From Rhizobiaceae bacterium (GTDB lineage: Bacteria; Pseudomonadota; Alphaproteobacteria; Rhizobiales; Rhizobiaceae), in the NCBI GenBank assembly GCA_017643025.1, contig JAEPOG010000006.1, forward strand, positions 310,001-374,000: DNA of 64,000 nt, given 5' to 3'. Positions 55,851 to 64,000 of this stretch are shown here, piece after piece (positions within the stretch are counted from its first letter, which is position 1; each line of letters opens with the position of its first letter). The notes beneath the pieces are model-generated. The model was not told where the DNA came from. It did no database searches and saw only the letters and a list, made by a program, of their open reading frames with translations. The translations under genes and the position numbers were made by a program.

Positions 55851-56649
55851 GGCCCCCATGTTCAAGGTTTCCGGCCTCGATTTGGCGCTGCCCGACCGCG
55901 TCAACAGGCCACTGATCGGCAAGGCGCCGGAAATCCAGATACTCAAAGGGCTGACCTTCGACATATCGAGCGGCGAGGTGATCGGCATTGTCGGCGGCTC
56001 TGGCTCCGGAAAGTCGACGCTCGGCCGCACGCTCCTGAGGCTATACGAGCCGACCGCCGGCACAGTCAGTTTCGAGGGCAGGGACATAACTCATCTGAGC
56101 GAAGCTGAGTTGCGGCCGCTGAGACGACGCATGCAGATGGTGTTCCAGGATCCGATGTCATCGCTGAACCCGCGCCGGCCGATAGGCGCGATAATCGCCG
56201 ACCCGCTGGCGTTGCACGGGCTGGACGGAATTTCGGCCCGCGTCGACAGGGCGCTCGACCATGTCGGACTTCCCAACGCATTGCGTCACCGGTACCCGCA
56301 CGAACTTTCCGGCGGACAACGCCAGCGCGTCGGCATCGCACGGGCGATCGCGATGGAGCCTGATTTCATACTCGCCGACGAAATCGTCTCGGGGCTCGAT
56401 GTCTCCTCGCAGGCGCAGGTTCTCAATCTACTTGAAAATCTGGTCGACGAGCTCGGACTGACGCTCGCTTTCATCAGCCACGACCTGTCGGTGATCCGAC
56501 GTCTTTGTTCGCGCGTCATGGTGCTCTACCGCGGCGAAATCGTCGAACTGGCGCCGGTCGAGCAAATCTTCGATGCGCCGAAAGCCGCCTATACGCGTGA
56601 GCTGCTCGACGCCATCCCGCTGCCCGATCCGAACCAGAAAAACTGGTGA
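55840..56649 (+). CDS. ABC transporter ATP-binding protein (DppF type)
   Basis: 269 residues. Walker A GGSGSGKSTLGRTLLRLYEPTAG, QMVFQDPMSSLNPRRPIG, signature LSGGQRQRVGIARAIA, Walker B FILADEIVSGLDVSSQ. The Walker B Glu-Ile replaces the more usual Glu-Pro. Start taken at the TTG at 55840, which has AGGGGT a few bases before; an ATG at 55858 is possible. Last gene of the five-gene transport operon, converging on the StyA-like gene. Confidence 0.93.
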   Translation: MLAEAPMFKVSGLDLALPDRVNRPLIGKAPEIQILKGLTFDISSGEVIGIVGGSGSGKSTLGRTLLRLYEPTAGTVSFEGRDITHLSEAELRPLRRRMQMVFQDPMSSLNPRRPIGAIIADPLALHGLDGISARVDRALDHVGLPNALRHRYPHELSGGQRQRVGIARAIAMEPDFILADEIVSGLDVSSQAQVLNLLENLVDELGLTLAFISHDLSVIRRLCSRVMVLYRGEIVELAPVEQIFDAPKAAYTRELLDAIPLPDPNQKNW

Positions 56650-56674
56650 GATCGGGCTCCGGCGGGCACCGGCT

Positions 56675-58063
56675 TTAGGCCGACATCCGGGCCAGGGGAT
56701 GGTCGGAGCGGGGTATGCCGAGTACCTGGCGCAACTGCCCGCCCGCAATACGCAGCTTGTTGCGGATGTCGATGGAACCGGCCTTACCGCCCGATAGCTT
56801 GTTCACGAAGGCCTTCGATTCTCCCGCGTCGAGAAGTTGGCGCGTCAGCAGGTTCGGATTGTCGAAATTGTTGCAAAACGCGTTTGCGAGCTGCTGCTGG
56901 ATCGAGCTGTTGCCCGGCCGCGCATCGCTGCCATATTGAGCGATCAGCAGTCGTTGCGCCGCCGGGGTGATTTCCTCAAGCAGCAGATTGTTGAATTCGT
57001 TGGTAACCTTGCCGATCTCGTCGAAATATTTGTCGAAGGTCGCGTTCATCCATTCCGGCGAATAGTCGCCTTTCTTGTTTGCCTCCATCCCCCTCAACAG
57101 AACCCGGATCTGTCGATAGCAGTTGTTGGCCCCTTGGCCGCCGATCGGGTCGAGCGAATTGGCCGTGTCGCCGAGAGCCATGACCGTGGCGCCCGACGGC
57201 AAGGTGCCGACGGGCTTCTTGAAGCAGGGGCGGAACTTGCCCTTGAGCCAGCCCTTCGGGTCCGCAAGCTCGGCGTCCTTGATCCAGTCGTAGTCCCACG
57301 GGATGTATTGCTTGAATAGCTCCTTGACCCGCTCAACCACGGCTTCGCCGCTATTGCAGTCGTCAAACTTGTCGAAGGCGCGACCGGGGCGCGCCTCGAA
57401 AAGCGCGTTCCAGCACTGATAACCATCCTTGTGCCAATAGGGGATGGAGAACTGCTCGCCCTCGGTGCCGAAGAAATTGAACTTGATGCCGTACTTCTGG
57501 GCGATGCCATCGGACGATCGATCCAGCGATACGTTCTTTATGACGAACATGGTCAGGTTGCGCTGCGGCTCTTCATAGACGGTGCGGCTGTTATCGACTT
57601 CGAACAACTGACCGATCTCGGCCTTGCCGGCGGCGACGAGTGTCAGATCGGCATCGGCTGCGATTTCCTCCAGCTTGGGAATATCGACGTTCGCCACGAC
57701 GACTTTGCCGCCGCGCTCCTGGAAATCATGGGTCCAACGATGGGATTGGAGGCGCACGTCGATGGCGAGCGCCATGCGGTCGAACCTGCCCATCAGATCG
57801 ATGAGCTGACGGCCGGGCTTGGGACAGAAGGTAAGATGAATACCCTCGATCGGCGTCGAATCCTCCCAATGGTTGACGCCCAGTTCGCGCTCCAGGTCCA
57901 GCGAGGTGGCAAAGCGGCAGGCCGTGCCAGTCGGCGGAACCTTGGTCAGCCAGTCATCGGCACTCAGCGCCGAATAGATCGTCACCTCATGGCCCTGCTT
58001 CAAAAGGCCGAGGCCGGCGAGCAATCCGCTCATTCCCGAACCGATTATGGCTATCTTGCTCAT
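56675..58063 (-). CDS. StyA-type FAD-dependent monooxygenase (styrene/indole monooxygenase family)
   Basis: 462 residues. KIAIIGSGMSGLLAGLGLLKQGHEVTIYS is the FAD Rossmann start (GxGxxG); TGTACRFATSLDLERELGVNHW is typical for StyA-like enzymes; ATVMALGDTANSLDPIGGQGANN is the second FAD motif. These proteins take reduced FAD from a separate reductase and epoxidise styrene or hydroxylate indole at C2-C3. The reductase gene lies 156 bases upstream. The ATG at 58063 has GGGAG a few bases before it. Substrate type (indole ring or alkene) is inference. Confidence 0.88.
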   Translation of the reverse strand: MSKIAIIGSGMSGLLAGLGLLKQGHEVTIYSALSADDWLTKVPPTGTACRFATSLDLERELGVNHWEDSTPIEGIHLTFCPKPGRQLIDLMGRFDRMALAIDVRLQSHRWTHDFQERGGKVVVANVDIPKLEEIAADADLTLVAAGKAEIGQLFEVDNSRTVYEEPQRNLTMFVIKNVSLDRSSDGIAQKYGIKFNFFGTEGEQFSIPYWHKDGYQCWNALFEARPGRAFDKFDDCNSGEAVVERVKELFKQYIPWDYDWIKDAELADPKGWLKGKFRPCFKKPVGTLPSGATVMALGDTANSLDPIGGQGANNCYRQIRVLLRGMEANKKGDYSPEWMNATFDKYFDEIGKVTNEFNNLLLEEITPAAQRLLIAQYGSDARPGNSSIQQQLANAFCNNFDNPNLLTRQLLDAGESKAFVNKLSGGKAGSIDIRNKLRIAGGQLRQVLGIPRSDHPLARMSA

Positions 58064-58218
58064 CTTTGTTCTCCCTAGGCCGGGGTTTTCGGTCAAAATC
58101 GCCGTTTGCCGGGCTCCTCCACCTCAAAGTGAACCGATTGACGGCACTACAACTATCCGTTTTCTCGCATGCCTATCCGGATTACGCCGGATTTGGACCA
58201 GCGGTTCCTCTTTCCCGC

Positions 58219-58689
58219 TCATCGCCGCAGATCCGCATAGGCTCCTGAGTGAAAAAGCAGCGGAGCACCGCTGCGATGTTCGCAGGCCGTGATTTCTCCA
58301 ACCAGGATGGTATGGTCGCCCGCGGGATAGCTGGCTTCTACCCGGCAGTTGAACAGAGCCAGGGCGCCCTCGATAACCGGCATGCCCTCGAACTCGGCAA
58401 AGGCGACATGCCTGGCGTTGCCGGACCCGGCGAAATATTCCGATACCGACTGTTGTCCGCTTTCCAGCACACTCAGCGCAAAGACGCCGCTCTTTTCGAT
58501 CAGTGTCATCATGTGCGCGGTGTTGGCGATGCACACGAGGAGCATCGGCGGATCGAGCGAAACGGATGAGAACGAGTTCGCGGTCATGCCGCGGGTCTTG
58601 TCGCCGTGGCGGCTGGTAACGACGGTCACTCCTGTCGCGAACTGACCAAAAGCGTTGCGTAGCGAGCGCGCGTTGATCGCCACAGTCAT
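58219..58689 (-). CDS. Flavin reductase (StyB-type)
   Basis: 156 residues. FGQFATGVTVVTSRHGDKTRGMTANSFSSVSLDPPMLLVCI is the flavin-reductase-like barrel start with the FMN/FAD-binding TANSF and SLDPPM; AFAEFEGMPVIEGALALFNC and DHTILVGEI follow. It supplies reduced flavin to the StyA-like oxygenase. The two genes are separated by 155 bases that hold an inverted repeat ATCCGG-N6-CCGGAT (58175-58192), unusual for such a pair. Confidence 0.9.
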   Translation of the reverse strand: MTVAINARSLRNAFGQFATGVTVVTSRHGDKTRGMTANSFSSVSLDPPMLLVCIANTAHMMTLIEKSGVFALSVLESGQQSVSEYFAGSGNARHVAFAEFEGMPVIEGALALFNCRVEASYPAGDHTILVGEITACEHRSGAPLLFHSGAYADLRR

Positions 58690-58835
58690 GTGCCCTCCCA
58701 CAAGGCGCAGATACCGAAGATCGCGTCCACGTCTGGCTGCCAGCATAGTCGGACAGTCCGATGTCGTGCGATCCGGATTGCGCGAAGCCTGTCCGGAAAA
58801 TGCAGATCATCGGAGCTGCAATTTACAGGTTCTGG

Positions 58836-59864
58836 TCAGTTCGACCGAGCGCGGGCACGCTTCAGTGTCTCGGAAGGCGTTTCGCCGAACTGCCTGGCAT
58901 AATCGGCGGCAAAACGTCCGAGGTGCTGGAAGCCCCAGGCAACGGCCACGTCCGCAACGCCGGTCGCCGGGCCGCCGGCTTTCAGGTCCTCGCGGGCGCG
59001 CAGCAGTCTGCGATGGCGCACGTAGCGCATCGGCGGCATGTCCCGAAAGCGCTTGAAACTGTCGAACAATGTACGGGCCGTGCCGCCCGATGCATCCACC
59101 AGATCCGATATCGTGATCGGCTCCGCAAGATTGGCCTCGATGTAGTCTTCCGCGCGCTTAACGATCCGTGGGCATGCGCTCGAGAGCTGGCCAGCAATGA
59201 TTGCCTTGGTCATGTCGGAGGCCTGGAGCATCAAGAGGCCATACATGAAGCTATCCTCGGCCGCGCGGGCGATCATCGCATGTCCGGGCGAACCAGCCGG
59301 GAACCGCGCCAGCGCCGAAAGGCTCCCGAGCGCATAGCGCAGGGGTGCCATTCGCTCCGACGACCAGTCGAGCTCCAAGTCGAAATCTGGCGACTTCGTC
59401 AGGTTCTGGCCAAGATAGCGCTCGAGGCACTGCAGAAGCTCAAGCCGGTCGATGCGCACGACGAGCTGGCGCGAATCTTCCGACCAGTGCATGGAAAAAT
59501 CCCGCTCCGCCGGCAGCAACGTCGCCGAACCGACTGTGCTCATCGCATGGCGCGAGGCGCTCTGGACGTTCACATGACCAGAGAGGGGCAGTTGCAGCAG
59601 ATAATATTTGCGCAACTGATCGGGATTGATGCCGATTTCCCTGCCATAGTCGAAATAGCACAGGGACAGCGCGCTGAAATGCCGGCAGCTTACCGTGACC
59701 GGTCGGGGCGGCTTTTCGGCGTTCGCAATCAGACGATGGTCGACGAAGATGCGCGAGACCGCCGATCTCGCTTCGTCGAGGTCGTTACCGTCTACAAGGA
59801 CATCGTGCGACGCGAGTTGCGAGCCCAAGGTGAGCAAGCCGGCGTCCAACTCAGAACCGTCCAT
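58836..59864 (-). CDS. AraC family transcriptional regulator
   Basis: 342 residues. The first ~200 residues form an AraC-binding-like sensor domain; the C-terminal 100 carry two HTH motifs (ANLAEPITISDLVDASGGTARTLFDSFKRF and VADVAVAWGFQHLGRFAADYARQFGETPSE). Close relatives activate aromatic degradation operons such as those for indole or benzoate. It is upstream of styB and divergent from the SDR. The start at 59864 has GGAAGGTGG 5 bases before; the frame extends to 59894 without a clear site. Confidence 0.93.
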   Translation of the reverse strand: MDGSELDAGLLTLGSQLASHDVLVDGNDLDEARSAVSRIFVDHRLIANAEKPPRPVTVSCRHFSALSLCYFDYGREIGINPDQLRKYYLLQLPLSGHVNVQSASRHAMSTVGSATLLPAERDFSMHWSEDSRQLVVRIDRLELLQCLERYLGQNLTKSPDFDLELDWSSERMAPLRYALGSLSALARFPAGSPGHAMIARAAEDSFMYGLLMLQASDMTKAIIAGQLSSACPRIVKRAEDYIEANLAEPITISDLVDASGGTARTLFDSFKRFRDMPPMRYVRHRRLLRAREDLKAGGPATGVADVAVAWGFQHLGRFAADYARQFGETPSETLKRARARSN

Positions 59865-60120
59865 TCGACCACCTTCCGCGCATTGTAGGAGCATTTCCGT
59901 CCCATCATCGCGCCGCGCGGCCCCGTGAGATTGTTCAAGTATAAAATATATTCGCGATTTTGCAAAACGACGAGCATATCCGAATCGTGCATGCGCGATC
60001 CGAAAACCGCATCAATTGGCTCCGCGGCTGTGGGCGTCGAACCGCCGCCCCTAGCCATAATCGGCGATGGAAACCACAATGCCGGAAACGCAAATACGGC
60101 GGATGGGAGGAGTACGCACA

Positions 60121-60909
60121 ATGAAGTCTCTGAACGGCAAGGTCGCCATCGTCACAGGCGCTTCCACCCTGATCGGCGAGGGCGTGGTGCGCGCATTTTC
60201 CGACGCCGGCACCAATGTGGTGATGGCTGATATCAACGAAGATGACGGCAACAAGATAGCAGACAGCCTTGGCGACAATGTCGCCTTCCTCAAGACCGAT
60301 GTCACAAGCGACGCTGACCTCGACGCCTGCATCGCTTTTGCAGAGAAGACGTTCGGCGGCGTCGATATCCTGGTCAACCTCGCCTCGACCTATCTCGACA
60401 ACGGCATCGCGACCAACCGCGAGGACTGGCTGGCATCGCTCAATATCAATCTGGTCAGCGCCATGGTGTTTTGCGACAAGATTGCGCCGGCTATCGGCAA
60501 GCGCGGCGGCGGCGCTATCGTCAACTTCTCCAGCATAGCTGGGAAACGTGCGCAACCAGGCCGCATGACCTATTCGGCTGCGAAGGCTGCGATGCTGCAG
60601 GCAACGCGCAACGCCGCGATGCAGCTTCAGCCTCACAACATCCGGGTCAACACCGTCTCACCGGGCTGGACGTGGTCCAACATCATGGTGCAACTCACCG
60701 AAGACAGGCGCGAAAAGGCGGACAGCGTTGCGGCGCCCTTCCATTTGCTGAAACGCACCGGCGATCCTTCGGAGGTGGCTGCTGCCGTTCTTTTCCTGTG
60801 CTCCGATGACGCGAGCTTCATCACGGGCACCGACATCGCCATCGACGGCGGCTATACGGCAATGGGGCCCGAACGCATCGAGGACGCCGTAAGCAAGCTT
60901 GCCGAATAG
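60121..60909 (+). CDS. SDR family oxidoreductase
   Basis: 262 residues. NAD(P) loop TGASTLIGEGVVRAFSDAG, NLAST in place of NNAG, catalytic Ser in FSSIAGKRA and Tyr-Lys in YSAAKAAML, and C-terminal GTDIAIDGGYTAMG. It could oxidise the diol or alcohol made by the StyA/StyB system, as SDRs do in indole catabolic clusters (for example iifB). The ATG at 60121 has GGGAGGAG 8 bases before. It is divergent from AraC, with 256 AT-rich bases between that include TATAAAATATA. Confidence 0.9.
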   Translation: MKSLNGKVAIVTGASTLIGEGVVRAFSDAGTNVVMADINEDDGNKIADSLGDNVAFLKTDVTSDADLDACIAFAEKTFGGVDILVNLASTYLDNGIATNREDWLASLNINLVSAMVFCDKIAPAIGKRGGGAIVNFSSIAGKRAQPGRMTYSAAKAAMLQATRNAAMQLQPHNIRVNTVSPGWTWSNIMVQLTEDRREKADSVAAPFHLLKRTGDPSEVAAAVLFLCSDDASFITGTDIAIDGGYTAMGPERIEDAVSKLAE

Positions 60910-61032
60910 GCCACGTCAGCGTTTCTGGCAGAAACCGAGGGCGGGGCTGCAAGCAGCCGGCGTCGGCGCCGCGGATTCCCAATCCTCCCCAAGTTCTCTA
61001 TTGTTGCGGCTCGCTAGCCGCCAGGAGGATTT

Positions 61033-61452
61033 GTGGAAAAGAAATTCAAAACCACCCGCATGCTGCATTTCGGGGACTGCGACATATCCGGGACAGCCTA
61101 TTTCCCTTCCTATCTGAACATTCTCAACGGCGTGAATGAGGAGTTCTGGGACCACATCGGGTTTCCCTGGCATCACATCATATGGAACGAGGGCTGGGGA
61201 ACGCCCACGGTTCACATAGCCTGCGACTTTTCGAAACCGTCCTTTTTTGGCGACGAACTGCATTTCGAACTCAAGGTGATGCGCATCGGCCGCTCGTCGA
61301 TGACAGTGCATCACGATATCGCCTGCGAAGGTGAGCAGCGCTGGGCCAGCACGCAGGTGCTCGCCGCCAGCGATCTGAAAAAGCACACGTCCATTCCTTG
61401 GCCGAGCGAGGTACGCGACGTCCTGGATACATGGCTCGTATCGCCGGAATAA
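61033..61452 (+). CDS. Acyl-CoA thioesterase of the 4-hydroxybenzoyl-CoA thioesterase/YbgC group
   Basis: 139 residues, one hotdog domain. DCDISGTAYFPSYLNILNGVNEEFWDHI has the family Asp-x-Asp...G-x-x-Y pattern (catalytic Asp15 region), and HFELKVMRIGRSSMTVHHDI is the central strand. Releases CoA from an acyl- or aryl-CoA product. GTG start with AGGAGG ahead. It follows the SDR by 123 bases; it may close the aryl-CoA route suggested for this region. Confidence 0.88.
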   Translation: MEKKFKTTRMLHFGDCDISGTAYFPSYLNILNGVNEEFWDHIGFPWHHIIWNEGWGTPTVHIACDFSKPSFFGDELHFELKVMRIGRSSMTVHHDIACEGEQRWASTQVLAASDLKKHTSIPWPSEVRDVLDTWLVSPE

Positions 61453-61606
61453 GCCGAATGCGCGGTATCGTGCGACGCAACCTTTCCATGATGACGGTAC
61501 CGAGTTGATGAACTATGTTGAGCAATATCTCGGCCGCACTGCTTCAATATGAGACCGCTTTGCGCCCTCGTTCCTGCCAATTCGACCCGCGTTCACCACA
61601 ACTGAT

Positions 61607-62899
61607 TCATACGATGCCGCCGCCGCCCGCAGCGCTTGCAGGACGCTCGGCAGCGACCTTCGCGCGGTAGCCGGCCTCGCGATAGGCCGCGACCGGATCG
61701 GCTACACCGCCACCCTCGACTCGAGCCATAGCGAGGATCGGTTCGACATCGGTGCGGAACGCGGTCTTGAGAACCTGGGAAGCCATGAGCGCGTCGTTGG
61801 TGTCCTGGTGACCGGCGAGTGCCGCACGATCGACCAGAAGCGCCTGGGCATAGGCCCGCTGCACTTCCGCCGACGAGACCATCAGGCTCTCAATGGGATC
61901 GGTAACGTTATGGCTCTGGTCGAGCATGTGGGCCGGATCGAAGTCCTTCGCGCCGCGTAGCTCGGCATCGACCAGTTCGTTGAAAACGAGGAACAGCCGG
62001 TAAGGGTCGATCGCGCCGGCGTCGAGATCATCGTCGCCATATTTGCTGTCATTGAAATGGAAGCCGCCGAGCTTGCCGAACTGGATCAGCCTGGCGACGA
62101 TCATCTCGATGTTCACGTTGGGTGCGTGGTGACCAAGATCGACGAGGCAATAGGCCTGAGGACCAAGTTCCTGCGCGATCAGATAGTTTGTGCCCCAGTC
62201 CTGCACGACCGTTGAGTAGAATGCCGGCTCGTACATCTTGTGCTCGGTGAACAAGCGCCAGTCGGCCGGCAGCGCGGCGTAGACATCCTTCATCGAGGCG
62301 AGATAGCGCTCGAATGACCTGGTGAAATTCGACTGGCCCGGAAAGTTGGAGCCGTCGCCGATCCACACCGTCAGCGCCTTGGAGCCGAGCGCCTTGCCGA
62401 TCTCGATACATTCGAGGTTGTGCTCCACCGCCTGCCGGCGGGTGGCGGCGTCGGCGTGGGAAAGCGAGCCGAACTTGTAGGAATGCTCCTGGTCCGCCGC
62501 ATCGGAAAAGGTATTTGAGTTCATCGCGTCGAAGCCGAGACCGTATTCCGCGGCGCTCTGCTGCAGCCGACGCGGGTCGGCCTTGTCCCACGGGATGTGC
62601 AGCGAGACGGTCGGCGTGGCGCGGGTCAGCTGCTGGATCACGGCGCAGTCGGCGAGCTTGTCGAAAATGTCGCGCGGCTCTCCCGGACCCGGGAACCGTG
62701 CGAAGCGGGTTCCGCCGGTGCCGACGCCCCATGAAGGAATGGCGACGCCGAAGGCGGCGACCTTCGCCTTGATGGCGTCGATCGCTATGCCGCGCCGGTC
62801 AAGCCGCTCGCCGAGAGTCTCGTAGTCGCGTTTCAGATCGGCCGCGCGGGCAGCGTTGTGGCCTTCGACCAAGTCGGCCGAAATCGGTTGCTCCGCCAT
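61607..62899 (-). CDS. rhaI: L-rhamnose isomerase (rhizobial type)
   Basis: 430 residues. Interconverts L-rhamnose and L-rhamnulose, first step of rhamnose use. The xylose-isomerase-like TIM barrel is visible: VSLHIPWDKADPRRLQQSAAEYG, AMNSNTFSDAADQ, TVWIGDGSNFPGQSNF, FTEHKMYEPAFYSTVVQDWG, CLVDLGHHAPNVNIEM and FHFNDSKYGDDDLDAGAIDPY. These hold the metal-binding Glu, His and Asp residues. The ATG at 62899 has GGAGGAG ahead. It is 28 bases downstream of rhaD, so they are one operon. Confidence 0.95.
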   Translation of the reverse strand: MAEQPISADLVEGHNAARAADLKRDYETLGERLDRRGIAIDAIKAKVAAFGVAIPSWGVGTGGTRFARFPGPGEPRDIFDKLADCAVIQQLTRATPTVSLHIPWDKADPRRLQQSAAEYGLGFDAMNSNTFSDAADQEHSYKFGSLSHADAATRRQAVEHNLECIEIGKALGSKALTVWIGDGSNFPGQSNFTRSFERYLASMKDVYAALPADWRLFTEHKMYEPAFYSTVVQDWGTNYLIAQELGPQAYCLVDLGHHAPNVNIEMIVARLIQFGKLGGFHFNDSKYGDDDLDAGAIDPYRLFLVFNELVDAELRGAKDFDPAHMLDQSHNVTDPIESLMVSSAEVQRAYAQALLVDRAALAGHQDTNDALMASQVLKTAFRTDVEPILAMARVEGGGVADPVAAYREAGYRAKVAAERPASAAGGGGIV

Positions 62900-62927
62900 G
62901 TCCTCTCCTCCAGCGATGCGTGCGCGC

Positions 62928-64000
62928 CTAGCGCGTAAAACTCTGTGCGTTGCCGGCATCGACATTGACGATGTTGCCGGTCGATTTGGCAGACATTTCC
63001 GAGGCGAAGAAGTAGACAGCCTCCGCGATGTCCTCGGGAAACACCGAGCGCTTGAGCAGGGAGCGCGAGCGGTAGTGCTCCTCAAGGTCGTCGGTCGACA
63101 TGTTGTAGGCGGCGGCGCGCTGCTCCTTCCACTCGCCGGTCCAGATCTTGGAGCCGCGCAGCACCGCATCGGGGTTCACGACATTCACCCTGATCTGCTC
63201 GGCCGCGCCCTCCAGAGCGAGGCAGCGCGCGAGGTGGATTTCTGCCGCCTTGGCTGTGCAATAGGCCGAGGCGTTGGGCGAGGCGGCGAGCCCGTTCTTG
63301 GACGCGACGAACACAACGTTGCCGCCGATCTTTTGCTGCCTGAACAGGCGGAATGCCTCACGCGAAACGAGGAAATAGCCTGTCGCCAAAATATCCATGT
63401 TGCGGTTCCAGAGCGCCAGTGTCGTGTCCTCGACCGGCGCGGAGGAAGCGAGCCCGGCATTCGACACCAGGATATCGATCCCGCCATACTCCACCGCCGC
63501 GGAGAGGTACCCCTCAGTGACCTGCTCCTCGCTGGTCACGTCAAGTTTCACCGAGCGGACCATGTCCTTGCCGTAAGCCTTCACCAGCTCGCTGCCGGCA
63601 TTGCCGAGCGCTTCCTCATCGATGTCTGCAAGAACGACGCAGGCGCCTTCGGAGAGCAGTCTGGCGGCAGTGGCGCGACCGATGCCACCGGCGCCGCCGG
63701 TAACCAGCGCGACGCTGCCGGCAAGCGGCTTCGGCTTCGGCATGCGCTGCAGCTTCGCTTCCTCGAGCGACCAGTATTCGATGTCGAACGCTTCCTGCTC
63801 GGGCAACCCGACATAGGTCGAGACCGACGACGCGCCGCGCATGACGTTGATGGCGTTGACGTAGAACTCCGCCGAAATACGCGCCGTCGCCTTGTCGGCG
63901 GCGAAGGTGATCATGCCGACGCCGGGAACAAGATAGACGACGGCATTGGGGTCGCGCATGGCGGGGCTATCAGCGCGCTTGCAGCGTTCGTAATAGGCTG
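62928..64000 (-). CDS. rhaD: Bifunctional rhamnulose-1-phosphate aldolase/short-chain dehydrogenase (5' end outside window)
   Basis: The visible 357 residues are the C-terminal part of the rhizobial RhaD fusion. The aldolase tail is AYYERCKRADSPAMRDPNAVVYLVPGVGM; the SDR part begins near PKPLAGSVALVTGGAGGIGRATAARLL, has NAGLASSAPVED, FVASKNGLAASPNASAYCTAKAAE with the Tyr-Lys pair, and ends VDAGNAQSFTR. The aldolase gives dihydroxyacetone phosphate plus L-lactaldehyde, which the dehydrogenase oxidises. The internal ATG at 63959 is not the start: the coding frame continues to the window edge. Confidence 0.95.
   Translation of the reverse strand, partial: AYYERCKRADSPAMRDPNAVVYLVPGVGMITFAADKATARISAEFYVNAINVMRGASSVSTYVGLPEQEAFDIEYWSLEEAKLQRMPKPKPLAGSVALVTGGAGGIGRATAARLLSEGACVVLADIDEEALGNAGSELVKAYGKDMVRSVKLDVTSEEQVTEGYLSAAVEYGGIDILVSNAGLASSAPVEDTTLALWNRNMDILATGYFLVSREAFRLFRQQKIGGNVVFVASKNGLAASPNASAYCTAKAAEIHLARCLALEGAAEQIRVNVVNPDAVLRGSKIWTGEWKEQRAAAYNMSTDDLEEHYRSRSLLKRSVFPEDIAEAVYFFASEMSAKSTGNIVNVDAGNAQSFTR

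Noticed and set aside
21391..61606. Classical integrative island with att repeats
   Set aside because: No integrase gene and no exact repeat of the tRNA 3' end found by eye, so only a weak possibility is reported.
61540..61606. TTCGACCCGCGTTCACCA near the right border, resembling a tRNA end
   Set aside because: Only partial similarity to the tRNA-Lys 3' end with several mismatches; likely chance.

Overview
The window looks like a chromosomal segment of an alphaproteobacterium of the order Hyphomicrobiales (Rhizobiales), most like the Mesorhizobium/Aquamicrobium/Nitratireductor group. The basis is high G+C, the core order uvrA - ssb - gyrA - coaD - two cyclophilins - queA - tgt, two LexA boxes of the alphaproteobacterial form GAAC-N7-GAAC, a BA14K-family protein, and a rhizobial-type rhamnose pair (RhaI plus a fused aldolase/dehydrogenase RhaD). 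Species assignment is inference.

Region 1 (1-21390) is housekeeping: DNA repair and topology (uvrA, ssb, gyrA), CoA synthesis (coaD), protein folding (two cyclophilins), queuosine synthesis (queA-tgt, overlapping by 4 bases) and small secreted or membrane proteins. The tgt product lacks three of the four usual zinc ligands. A 680-base gap between uvrA and a YbjN-like gene holds a LexA box, an 18-codon leader-like ORF with a strong ribosome site, a run of hairpins and a near-perfect intrinsic terminator. At 16804-20737 lies a four-gene set (permuted ATP-grasp, alpha-E, transglutaminase, Anbu proteasome-like peptidase), a poorly understood predicted peptide ligation/degradation system. The region ends in tRNA-Lys(UUU).

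Region 2 (about 21.7-61.5 kb) is a large catabolic region with four regulators (LysR, MarR, AraC and an unlinked divergent control region), two ABC uptake systems and many CoA-thioester enzymes. Its left arm carries a DUF35/thiolase-like pair without the expected cysteines, an acyl-CoA ligase, three acyl-CoA dehydrogenases, a quinone-reductase-like enzyme, a cupin and a hydrolase. A divergent rightward operon carries a ThDP enzyme, SDR, branched-chain-type ABC transporter, enoyl-CoA hydratase and MaoC hydratase, followed on the other strand by a CoA-transferase and the binding protein. Next come indolepyruvate:ferredoxin oxidoreductase-like IorA/IorB, an exported VOC protein, MarR, two phytoene-desaturase-like flavoproteins flanking a cyclase-family hydrolase with isatin-hydrolase-like metal motif, a peptide-type ABC transporter, a StyA/StyB-type two-component flavin monooxygenase, AraC, an SDR and a hotdog thioesterase. 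The combination suggests uptake and breakdown of an indolic or other aryl compound through CoA thioesters; that pathway is inference.

Region 3 (61607-64000) is an L-rhamnose catabolic operon on the minus strand: rhaI and the 3' part of rhaD, which runs off the window. No insertion sequence, phage gene, CRISPR array or rRNA was seen.
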